A stretch of DNA of 64,000 nucleotides from Larus michahellis (taxonomy: Eukaryota > Chordata > Aves > Charadriiformes > Laridae). The position numbers were made by a program, and so were the translations under genes. Each line of letters starts with the position of its first letter. Within the stretch, counting starts at the first letter, position 1. Positions 36,751 through 48,200 of the stretch are shown piece by piece. The notes under the pieces were generated by a model. The model worked only from the letters and a program-made list of their open reading frames with translations. It did not search any database and was not told the DNA's origin. The stretch is taken from positions 18,511,378 through 18,575,377 of the forward strand of contig NC_133906.1 in NCBI RefSeq assembly GCF_964199755.1, read 5' to 3'.

Positions 36751-37977
36751 ACAAACCACAAACAAGTGGCCTCGCTGAGGGGTGAGATGGGGGTTTCTTT
36801 TCCATAGGGCTGGTGTAAAACTACCTGGCATGGCCTGGGCAGCCATGGAGCAGGTCTGGGGGTCTCCAAGGGGGACGTTGCTGTGCCAGGCTGGATGGGG
36901 CAGTGGTGTGACATTAATGCCAGTGGACATACTACAACTTTTGGGACTCATCTCTTTTTTTTTTTTCCACCCGCCTCTCCCCTTTTTTTCTTTTTTTTTT
37001 TCCCCCGAGGGCTTGGGGAGGAGGGGACATCCATGGGAGAGCAGGAGATCTGGAGCCCAGCAGGTCAGACAGACCCTGTGCTTTTCCCACCCCCGCAGCA
37101 GCATACGAGATTCCCCCCCCCCCCCCCGTCTCTGCTGAGGGTTTCAAATAAAAGTGTGTTTCAGCTTTGCTGCTCTGAAAATTATAATTTTTTTTCTTCT
37201 GAATGCGTTGGTGCAAGTAGGGCAGAACCTTTGCGGCCTCGCTGGGCTTGGCTCTCCTCTCTGCCCCACCAAAGCTGGACCTTGGCTTCTTGGCTGGGCT
37301 CTTCGGGGACCGTACAGCCCGGTTTATGCCGAAAGTGGGGCTGCAGCTGAAAAAAAAAAGAGCCTGGCGTGTGCCGACGGCGTGGCGGATGCCGAGCTGC
37401 TGCTGCTGCACCCGAGAGATCAAAGGAGCAGAAGCCATCCCACGCTGGGAGACGGCCGGGCACCACGCCAGCATCGCTGCAGCTCGGCTCATCCTCCCGC
37501 TGCTGAATAATTCATGCCGTTGCCCTGTGTCATTAGCGGGGCTGTTTGGGAAATCAGTGCTAAGAAACGGTAATGGCTGGGAGCTGTGGCAGAAAAGTCT
37601 CCTTGAAGTACGCGGCCTGATGGGGAGCGTGGTCCTCGGGGCGGGGGGAACTCGAACCCCAGGGTGGGGGGAGCAGCTGAGCACAGGCAGCTCCTGCCGG
37701 TCAGGGTATTTCTGACCATGGCCAGATCCATGTCTGTCCTTTCTTCCAAGGGTTGAGCGCTGCAGGGCTGCACCCATTCCGTGAAATGGCTTTGCTGAGG
37801 CGGCCCCTTCCCAGGCGTCCCTTAGCGAAGCGGCGTCTCTGTTGCCCTTGCCCTCCCCTGCCCCGCGGCTGCCAGCCAACCTGACCCTGGGGAGTTAAAA
37901 GTCAAAAAGTCTGAAGGAAAACAGCGCGTCTGTCATTTGTGCTGCCTCTGATGGTGGGAAGAAGAATTTGTGTTTAG
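36751..37977. other. Intergenic sequence after SLC36A1
   Basis: T-rich and C-homopolymer stretches (36954-37003 and about 37113-37127) and an alternative AATAAA at 37147. No gene was recognised. Confidence 0.5.
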
Positions 37978-38295
37978 AATAGAATCATAGAATCATTCAG
38001 GTTGGAAAAGACCCTTGGGATCATTGAGTGCAACCATCAACCCCACTCTACAAAGTTCTCCCGTACACCATATCCCCCAACACCACATCTGAACGACTCT
38101 TAAACACATCCAGGGATGGTGACTCCACTGCCTCCCTGGGCAGCCTATTCCAGTGTCTGACCACTCTTTCCGTGAAGAATTTTTTCCTGATGTCCAGCCT
38201 AAACCTACCCTGCTGCAGCTTGAACCCATTCTCTCTTGTTCTATCGTTAATGACCTGTGAGAAGAGACTGGCACCAGTGTTTGCCTTATGGGAAA
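37978..38295 (-). mobile_element. CR1 LINE 3' fragment
   Basis: It begins AGAATCATAGAATCATTCAG, the reverse complement of the CR1 3' octamer end. The minus strand then encodes the ORF2 tail [20 protein letters not shown] and [17 protein letters not shown], nearly intact. It lies between SLC36A1 and FAT2. Confidence 0.93.
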
Positions 38296-40550
38296 AAAGC
38301 AGTGCATGTTGCTGAGAAACTGTGGCACCCTCGGAGCAAGGATGGGAAGCCACCAGGGGGACAGCCTGCCCAGACCCTGAGCCAGCAGCACTGGTGAGTC
38401 CCTGCTGCGATACTGCTTATGCCAGGGCTCCGATACTGCTCATGCCATCCCACTCTGCTGAAAATGCCGGGGATCAAAGGCAGAAACTGGGCTTTATGAG
38501 CAGGAAACAGGGGCAGAGCAGGTGGACCCCCATCTTTTCCTTTGGCCGTAAGAACATGCTGCTCCCCCAGCAAGCCCGCGAGTGGCAACCTGCTCTTCAC
38601 AACGTCCTGCAGAGGGATGAGCTGCTGTGGGGACCCGGCTGCATTTGGAGTTTTATTAAAGATAGCCAGAGAGAATTGCAGAGCTCACGAGCCCATCCTG
38701 GCAGAGGAAAGCTGGGCTGGGGACTTGCACAAGTGCAGCCAAGTGCTCCCTCCCCTGGCTTTAATTTGGGATTAAGCCCAGCTGTGGTAGGCCAAGGGGG
38801 CTGGGGCGGGGGGGTGTCTGGCTCTTCCAGGTGATGCTTGTCCTGTAGCTGGCAGTTCTGGCAGGAGGGAGGTTGCTGTGCTACTCTTTCCTCGGCATCT
38901 CTGCGTGATGAACCCTCCTCGAGCCAGCAGGTAGGATTCTGTGGCGTTTCCGGGGTGTTTTGGGGAGCAGAGTGAGTCCCTGCCTTGGGATATGGATCTG
39001 GTGGCAGGATTTGCAGCCTGAGGTGCCAGGGCAGCATAAACCTTGTGTGGTCAGTCGGGGGGGTTTGGAGCTGTGTGCCGTGTGGGTGGGTTTCCCTTCT
39101 CCTGCTGCCCCTGCCCGGAGGTAGCCCCGTTCCTGGGGCTGGCAGAGACGTTGCTGTGCTCTGTCTGCCCAGGGCTTCTGGGTTGTCGGGTAACCGAAGG
39201 GTTGAGTGAGACTTGGGCACTTCTTTCTCAGGTATTGGCAGAGCTCAGGGTAAAGCAGAGGTCGGGGCAGCTCTGTCATCTCTTCAGGAGTGCGTGCTCC
39301 TGATGCTTCACCCAAGGTTCACAGGGTCTAGTCTCCTGAGGTGCGTCAGTGCCCATAAACACTCTTAAGGCCTTAAAGGCTTTATGAATAACAAGAGAAA
39401 TGGAGGTGGAAAGAAAATCCTAGGGAGGGTCCCTGCCCACGTCCCAGCTGCTGGGGTCCCAGGGCAATCCCTGGCTGTCCAAGCTCTGCCGCAGTCGGCA
39501 GGAGCACAGCGTTTGTCCACTTCTGGGCTGGGGGAGTTTGTTTGCTCTGGGAGCATCTGCCAAACCAGTGCCCTTCACCTGTGGCATCAGGCCTTGCAAA
39601 GTGCCCTTCTGCCTTGGTGTGGGGCTGGCCCTGAGGGATCCCCTTTGGGGGTGTGGGTTGTGGAGCCAGGGGATGCTGCGGTCCTGCCTTTCCCCTGGGG
39701 GGCGGACACTGAGGCACTGCCCCGGGCAGGGGACACGGTCCCCCCTCATCCGTCGCTGTTGGGCTCACTTGTCCCTCTGCGGACCTCAGCCCCTGGAGGC
39801 ACTGCTGTTCTGGTCCTCCCTTTGCCATCTCCATGGTGACAGCTAGTGACGTCACTGCCACCGAGCGCATCGCTGAGCCTTAGTGATGTCATCAGCTGTT
39901 GCTGGGGAAACTCTTGAGATGGACCCTGCTCTCCAGTTGACCGCGAGCCCTCCCAGAGGAGGCTGCCCGGCATGTGTGGGGGAGTGACGGCGGTGACGAG
40001 CCTGGGGTTTTTGGTGAGAAAAGCATTGCCGAAGCGCATGAGAGCGTTGAGAGGTAAAATGAGGAGCGCTTCGGGGGGCTGGGGGGTGCTGGAGCAGTGG
40101 CAGTGTCCCTGATGCCGGGGGAATGCTCGGGCAGGGGAACGGGGCTGCGGGCAGGGTCTACAGGTGCTGGGGCTGGCTGCTGTGACCCACAGAGCCTGTG
40201 CTGGGCGTTTTGGGGACCCCTCTGCAGATATACCTGAGTCAGATGTGACTTCCAGGTTAACCGGGTGACGGTCGTCTCTTTAATGGCTGTGGCTTTACTT
40301 TCAGAAATGAGATGAATTTCTGTTTTCCCCAAACGCATTTGGTTGGGGACGGGGATCAAGGCAAGGCTTGGGTTTGGGTCCTTTCAACCCCCTTGCTCCT
40401 GAGTTAACAGATTCGGGAGGCTCATGCCTTCCCAAAGCAGGCAGGCTACTGTGGGTCTGCCGCCTTCCTCCGGCCCGTATAGGATCCTCAAAGATGCATT
40501 GAACTTGCTGTCTTGGTACTCCTCCGAAGGCTCGAGAGGCTGGGGGTGCT
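38296..40550. other. Intergenic sequence between SLC36A1 and FAT2 3' ends
   Basis: About 2.3 kb with no recognised gene or repeat. Antisense TTTATT at 38653 is another potential, distal FAT2 poly(A) signal. Confidence 0.5.
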
Positions 40551-41756
40551 GGTGTCCAAAATAAGCTTTTATTCCTTGGTCTGCCCCTTGGCTGGAGCTA
40601 GGCAGGGACGTCCTATTTACAAGGGAATCCCTGAGTTACCGAATGAAATCATAATAGTAAAAAAATCCAAACTCTTTTAATACTTTCCAAAAATCAACAA
40701 CAAAAAAAGTTACATCAAACAACCAGCCAAAAAGAACCTCTCACGAAGAAACGATACGTTTTCCAAGCACAAGGACATCCAGGCAAACCCATGCTCGAGA
40801 GCCTCAGTGCCCCTTGTCGGGTAGGAGATGCCACGCAGTCCTGGCCAGTCTTTCTGGGGTACACGGTGGAGTCCCAGCTGTGTGGCAGGACCGTGTCCCG
40901 CTGCGTCCAGCGTGGGCCCACAGCAGCCACGGGGACGCGTCTGCGCCCGCATCCTCGGGGCAGGGTCTCCCTTACTCTCCCGCGAGCGCAGCCCGACTGG
41001 GCAGGGGTCTTGTTTTGTTGCTGGTTTGAGTCTGTGGGTGGTTCCTGGTGCGACAAAGTTTGTTGCTTGGTTTTTCTACAGAAATGAACTTTTTTTTTTT
41101 CTTTTTTTTTTTTTTCCTTGGACTTCTGTTGGCCAAGTGAGAGACGAACTGATGGGACCAGCTGCATTCCCTCTTCTCCCTCTCTCTGTGTCAGGGAGCA
41201 GACATGGAAGAGGGTTTGCACCAGCTGATCCATTCCACTGGGCAAACTGTTGGCTTGATGCAAGCCCACGGAGCCAGAGCTGGGGGCAGGGAGCCTCTGC
41301 TATCCCACCTGGGGCACTCCCAGGCTGTGCATCGCTAGTCCTTTTCTCACCTTCTCCACCACGGCTGCTGCCATGCCTACAGTGCTTGCCCTCCTCCTCC
41401 TCCTCACCATCCCTGTGGCCAGGGAGCCCGGGGTGGGAGGAGGTGGCACGCTGCGGTCCTGCGTGGTGTCGGAGGAAGTCCTCTCGACAAGGCGGCGGGT
41501 TAGTCATTGGCATCCCAGGAGCATCCTCCGTGTCCTGGCAGTGGCTGGAGCGTTTTCCCCGTTTGCAGCAGGAGCACCATGGAGGGCAGTGGGGAGAAAG
41601 ATCCAGCCAAATTGCATCCCAGCTGTGCAGGGGGAGGTGCTGCAAGCTGGGGGGACACACATAAGCCTCCCTTCAGCAGCACACGCCAGCTCCCTGCACA
41701 CTGTTCTGCGTGGAGATGCCCTTCTCTTCTCATCTCTCTCAAGGATGAGCCCCCCG
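40550..41756 (-). other. FAT2: FAT2 3'UTR
   Basis: From the stop codon at 41757 down to the inferred poly(A) signal. It contains an A-rich tract on the transcribed strand (plus-strand T runs at 41090-41115). Confidence 0.5.
40568..40573 (-). terminator. FAT2 polyadenylation signal (antisense TTTATT)
   Basis: It reads AATAAA on the minus strand, about 1.2 kb past the FAT2 stop, and is the first canonical hexamer found there. It implies a 3'UTR of about 40,550-41,756. Confidence 0.5.
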
Positions 41757-42289
41757 TTAAAACATCACCTCCTCGCAGCTCCCGTAGTCGCTCTCCACCA
41801 TGTCGGAGCCCTCGTAGTTGGGGGGTGGAAGGGGCTGGGCTCGGATGCTGGGCTGGTGGCCCACCTCGCAGTCTGCGTAGGAGGGCTGGGCCACGCTCAG
41901 GCGCATGCTCACCCGCTTGTAGCCGGGGTCGGGCTGGTAGGGGATGCCCTCGCCCTGCACCAGCTGGGCCGGGTAGTAGCTGATGGCCGTGTATTCGTTC
42001 TGGCACTGGGAGGCTCCCATGTCCACGGGGCCGAGCGGCAAGAAGTCCTCCAGGTTCTGGTTGCTGTAGCGGGGCGGGATGGGGGCCCGCTTGTTGCTCT
42101 GGTCCAGCGGGAAGGGAAAGCCACCGTAAAGAGCGACCGGTTCCGTGTCCGCTGGCGGAGGGGGCGGCGGGGGTAGAGGAGGGTGGGAGGAGGACGCAGG
42201 GGGGCCTTGAATGATCTCGTAGTGGGAATATTCCTGGACGTCTGATGACAGGTAGCGGGGGGGCCAGTAGGTTGTTTCTGCTGGGTAGA
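41757..42289 (-). CDS. FAT2: FAT2 last coding exon: cytoplasmic tail
   Basis: It encodes [16 protein letters not shown], a proline run ([10 protein letters not shown]), [29 protein letters not shown] and the terminus [17 protein letters not shown]. The last three residues, VMF, fit a class II PDZ ligand. The acceptor is TATTCCAG. Confidence 0.96.
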
Positions 42290-45200
42290 CTGGAATAAAA
42301 CAGAGTCGAGTTAGTTTCAGTTCAAGCTTTTGTTTTCCCTCTCTTGCCCTCCTGCTAATTCCTTCTGTAGATTCTGAGCCTGCAGGCGATGTGGCAGAGC
42401 AGGGAAGAGAGGAGACGTGGGGACAGGGGAGCTGTAGTTGCTGCTTTGGGAACTGAGGGGCCCTGAGGGCACCCCTGGCTCTGCCGAGGCGGTGTTCCCA
42501 CCAGCCTTCAGACATCCACTACTCTAGCACCCAACAGACGCACTTCATCACACCATTCGGATGCAAGAAGCTTGCAGGGGGGTTGGACTAGATGATCTCC
42601 AGAGGTCCCTTCCAACCCTATGATTCTATGATGAAGGGATGGGGGCAGAGAAAGCGGTCCACTGGATCTCTCTCTTTCCCTGTAATTAGTCTTGTGAACT
42701 CTCTTCTAAGAGCATCCTTTGGTGATGAAGCCCTGGATGGAGAGGAAGCAGTAACCTTGCTGTCCAGAGCCGTGCAAAGTGTTTCCCTCTGCCCAGGAGC
42801 ATTCATGAAAATGCCTCCGCTAAAACTCACACTGACTTTTTAGGTTCTTAATTTTTTTCCCTTTAGCTTCATTATTCTCTTTTATAAGGTCTTTTGACCC
42901 AAGCTATGCATTAATGGTTTGCCTCCTGATCATGTACGAGATTGAGCAGGATAAAGCTGAAAACTGGGATGCACAGGTGAGCAGGGAGGGAAGGGCCAAT
43001 AAGGGACCCATAGCAGGGCTTGGGCAGCATTTGCCCGTGTTTTGCTTGGCTTTAATCAATGCTGTCAGTCCCTCAAGTTTGCACACCTTCTATCTGCTTT
43101 GCAGAGGGAAGAGGGATGTGTAAGAGCAAGAAAAAGCTGTGGCTACTGACCCATCTCCTCCCTGGCCCAGGTGCACTTGATGAAGGACTCATTGTCGGAG
43201 TTGGAAGGGGGTGCGGCGGGGGGCAGGTTGGGTGCCACGCTGCACACGATGGTGCCCCGGTGCTTTGGGGCATTGGCTGAGTTGAAGGTGACGAACTCGG
43301 GGGTGCTGGTGGGTTTGCGCTGCTCTGGCGTGGCCCGGTCCAGGTTGTTGTGTGCTGCATCGCTGAGGATGTTGAGCTCGATGGGCGGCACGGCTTGGGT
43401 GCCCACACCCACGCTCTTGGAGAACTCGCTCTTGGAGAGCAGGTCGGGGTCCTCCCGGGCCACGGGCTTGTGTGCCTTGGCCCGGTGGCGGTAGCGCTTG
43501 CGGATGAGCACGAAGGCGACGGCCAGGATGGCCACCCCCAACACTCCGGCTACGATCTCCGCGATCTCCTCGGGGCCCACCGCCCACTGGGTGGGCACGA
43601 TGGCGGGGGTGATGATGGGCTGCGTGCAGTAGTCCCCCTGGTAATCCGATGGGCAGATGCAGTGGACGGAGCCCTGGTTGCTCACACAGCGCCCGGCATT
43701 TCGGCACGGGTTGTCTTGGCACTCCTCGGCCAGCTTCTCACACCTGTGGGGAGGAAAGGATGGAGACAACCACCGTCAGCCTAGGGATGCAGCTAAAACG
43801 GCGTCATCCTATTCAGGGCTCTGACTTGCACCAGCCAAGGATGCTTCATCCTGGTCTGCTCTTCCTCCCTTGCTAGACTCATGCTACCTGCCCTCCTGCC
43901 AGAGACTGTGATCCTTGAGTATAAAATGATGGTTTTCAGGTGACCTTGTTTTACAGGATGGTCCTATTTTTCAGTCATGCAACAAATTGAAATGGGGGGG
44001 CTTCTTGCCTCAGAGGAGTATTTGGAGTTTCTAGGGCTAACACCGCATAGAAAGATGCTCCCATCCTGTTAAATTAGGGACCCCAGGGTCACTCTGAGAT
44101 GTGTTAACCTCTCGTGAAGTCTCGTATGTCCTCCAGGCTCTGTGGGGTCTCCAGGTGATCTGTAGATGTCTGCAGTTTGCAGCAGACATTTGGGGAACAT
44201 CTAGCCTGAGAAGGGGTGAACAGGTATCCCCGTTGGCGAGGCTTTTTTGGCATTTTATGGAGCATCTGCAGAGCTGAGACTGAATTTCTGGTTGTCTGTC
44301 CTGATCCATCCTACGCAACATAAACGTTCCCCAGTAGTAGTTTCCCTTCAACAGTAACGATCTCTCTATGCTAGGGGGAATACACAATGCTTTGTTGGCT
44401 TTCCTTCCTTTATTTTTCTTGTTACTGAGCAAAGTCTGTGAGGTTTGGGCTCCTCCTGCTTCTTAGTCAGTGTTTCAGGATGTGTGAGCTGGCGTGTGTG
44501 ACAGTCTCCCGTTGCTTCCAGATATTACACTGCCACCTAATGCTCAGCTACATACTTTTATTCCAAGAGTTGCACGAATAATTTTTGCCTTCAATTCGAA
44601 GGACCAGTGTTCATCCCGGTTAAATGACTAAGGCCGAAGGACGAACTGGACGTGCTGCTGTTTGAGCCTGTGCTGGGCACCTCTCATGGGGCTGGGCTGG
44701 AGGCAGGGCAGGGGGCTTGGAGGGGGTGCGCGGCTGCGGTGGGTAACGCTGAGCAGCCTCAGGGCCTGGCTTAATTCTCCAGCTGCAGATATTTGGCAAG
44801 CGTGCGTTGATATTTCATATATGGGAAATGCATCCAAGCTGCAACACTGATGGTGACAACTTCAAAGGGACGTGAACCGTAGGGTTCAGGGCCAAAGCCA
44901 AACGCTCCAACACCTTGTGGTAGCAGGGATCCATAGGGGGATCTGAGAGGAGCGGGGGAACCGCATCCTGCATGTGCTTTTCAGTGCAGCCCACTACCCT
45001 GAGATGAATCGTGGCTGCGACCCGGGACAGAAAATCCCCTTGGATGAGCCCTGCAGAGCTGGTCTCGCACAGAAGCAGCCCCCGAAGAGCTCAGGGTGGG
45101 TGTCCCAGCTACTGAGGGAGGGGGCAGCTCACAAGTGTGCTAGCCAGCCTCCCCCCAGCCCCGGGGCCTCCTCCTGCCACCCGGTCCAGTGCCTGCCCGC

Positions 45201-48200
45201 ACCCTGCTCCCCGGCAGCCCTGGCCGCGGGGAGGGTGCCACCATCGCACCGCGGGGAGGAGCAGCGTGTGGGGAGAGACCCCCCCCCCCCATCGCAAGGA
45301 GAAGCCTTGGACCTGCAGCAGGCATAACACCTGCAGGCATTCAAAGCATCTGTACGGAGAGATTTTTTTAAAAAATCTCTTCCTGCTCAGAGGAGACGGG
45401 CACAGGGGGGTGACAACCACATGACGGCAGAGCTTTTTATGTCCTGGTCTGCTCAGCTCTGCCTTTGGACACTTCCCTGCTGCCGTGCTCAGGTGCAATT
45501 AATCCCAGAGCGTCTGGATCTGGTGGGGTCCAGAAGTGTGCAGTGCCTGTTGGTAGAGATCATGTTTTCAGCCCACCACGGGAGATCACCCAGCCCGAAG
45601 CCTCCCCAGCCCTTACCTTTCGCCCAGGTACCAGTCGGGGCAGAGGCAGGAGTAGCCGGTGGCCGAGAGGGTGCAGGTTCCCCCGTGCAGGCAGGGCTTG
45701 GACTCGCAGGGACTGTCCCCTAGCTCGCAGCGCTCACCAGAAAACAGCCCAGGGCAGATGCAGGTGTAACCTGGAGAGGGTGAGAGTGACATACAGAGAC
45801 TGTATTCGCATGGAAGATCTAGCAAGAACAAGGAGGAGCAGTGCCCAGAGCTGATGGCATCCACAGGGGGCTCAATGTGGCTACCTAAGCGTAGGTACTT
45901 GGTGCTGTGGGGCTCCCAAGCCATCCGTGGGGGGCTGGTGGGCACATTACGGGACCTGGAGCAGTTGCTGGAGGCTGGATGGCCACTTTAGGGCAACACA
46001 ATGACACTGGGCAGCTATTTACTTAACATATCAAGCCCGTGCTGGGCTGACACAGATCCTCTCCCGCCAGGGATGCAGTCAGGGCACGGCTTTATTGCAT
46101 GGAGAAGCAAGCTGGGGGACAAATGCAGGTTAAAGGAAGGGGAGCCCGGCTGGCTGATTCACAGTTTCTGACTCTGCTAAACACAATCCTCTCTAACTCA
46201 TTGTTCGCTGAAGCCTTTGGTCCTGCGAGTTCTTGCGGTAGGAAGGACCTGTCTCAACACGCCGGGTTTCTCTTGCCTACAGGAGGTGTCTGGTCTCAGC
46301 CAGAGAGAAACCCAGCGTACCTGGGGACTCGGAGAGGGCTGCTGCCATTTGCGTTTTTGGCTACTGTTTAGTCTAGCCCTAAGCATGGGAATGTCCCTGG
46401 CTGCACTGAGCTCCTGCTAGTCCCTCGGCTGGTAGCGCCATGCGGGAAGTTCAGATTTTCCACCTTGCAGCACGCTTGAAAAGCCTTTGCTAGTCGTCTG
46501 CACGCTAAACCTCCCTGCTTTGGAGCACAGAGTGAACAAAGGCAGACCTGTTTCCACATGTGTGTTAGGGGTTGTACAGCCAGGACGTGCTGCCACTCGC
46601 ACGGCAGGTGCCGGACATCGCTCGTAGGGCTGTGTGTGCCCCAACACACGTGTTCCTGGGTGTGGGGGTTCACATGGGTTGGCACCTGTGGTCCTGGGCG
46701 CTGCAGTTGATGTGGTGGCTGGTCTGGCTTTGACCCTTTCCGCACAGATGCGTTCTCACGTGGCCACGTGGCTTTCCCGGGCTCGCTTGCACAGACGTGT
46801 CTTTGCCTGTGCATGTAATCCCACGCCTGAGATCCCTGGGCAGAACTTTGCATAAACTCGTGCTGCATGCCCGCGGTCTCCAGGACTGAGCCCGCAATGC
46901 TCAAGGAAGCCAAACACCCGGGATAACATCACAAACTACCCGTTCCTTGAGCAACCCCTTCACTGCAGCAGTGTCCTGAGTGTTTCTCTATGGGGCCGTG
47001 TCCCACAGGCTCTTTCCAGGGCAGTCCCATTCGTAGGGAAATTGATCACCTTGGAAGGAAACTCTGGGAAGGGTGCTGGATGATTATCAATGAGGGAGTG
47101 ATTTTTTTTATTTTTTTTTCAATTGTTCTTTTTCCCCCTCCTTGTGCCTCTTTGCAAAGCAAGCAGGTGATGCTTTTGCTTAGACTAGAAAGGAGTTTTC
47201 ACCTCTTGGGTTTTGAGCCCCTTCCAGCCCAGCCGGAGGGGTTTTCTGTGCGGAGGGTCCCTAGGCTAAGGCTGAGGCGTGAGTGCCAGCCAGGCTAACC
47301 GTTCGGTATGGAGGCACCTCGTGTCAAACAAGTTCAGCTGAACCAGGCAGCTGCTGAGTCGACAGGGCTGGGAATCTCGTTCCCAGAGGCTGCGGGCAGG
47401 GCAGGAGGAGGTGTGCTCCCTCCTCCGTCCTTGCTTGCTCGCCGGGCAGGGTGTGGGGTTTGGCAACAGCCCCAAAGAGCACGGAGCTGCGGGAGGATCT
47501 CCTACCCCATGCAGCAGCCTGGAAAGCACCCCTCTGCCCCAAGGAAGGGCCAAAGCGTAGATGGTATCCAGCTCGATAGACGGGGTGTTGTGGGGAGCAG
47601 CCCCCTGTTCTGGAAGTTGGGACGCGGGTGTAGGGCAGTGACACAAGGGTGGACATTGCTGGGAGCGGTTCGTCCCCCAGAGGCCACTGCAAACTCACCC
47701 TGTCCCCGTGACACAAACTCGCTGCGGGGAGACCCTGTGATGGGAGGAACGGGGCAGCGGTGAGACTGTCTTGGGCAAAGCCTGGTACCAAACCTCTTGA
47801 GCATGCGCACCCCATGTTAGCCTGAGACTCTTGTATTTGAGTTTACAGTTTTCCCATATCCCTTCCCATAGCCCCGGGGAGTCACTGACTGCAGTGGGAA
47901 TAGACTAAGATCTTGGCTTGTTTCTGCCCAGATACTATCACTGCATGATCCAATCTTGCCTGATTCTAGCCTTGCTAATGGCTCGTTAAGCAAAGAGGAT
48001 GCAGAGGGGTGGGTGGAATTTCTATTTGCATTTGAGTTTTTGGCAAAGCCACGCTCTCCTAGGTCATGCACACTCCTTAGAAACGCCCTCCGGGCCATGG
48101 TCCGCCGGGGAGAGCCAGGATGATGATCTCATACCCCCCAGCTGCTGCTGCACTGACTCAGCTATCACTTGAGGTCCCCCGGGACAGGGGACCTCTGATT

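Noticed and set aside
37620-37690. tRNA-like T-arm (GGTTCGAGTTCC on the minus strand)
   Set aside because: No A box, acceptor stem or anticodon arm is found at the right distance upstream.
43350-43784. Plus-strand frame of 144 residues antisense to a FAT2 exon
   Set aside because: It is a shadow of a GC-rich coding exon; splice sites and protein similarity support the minus strand only.
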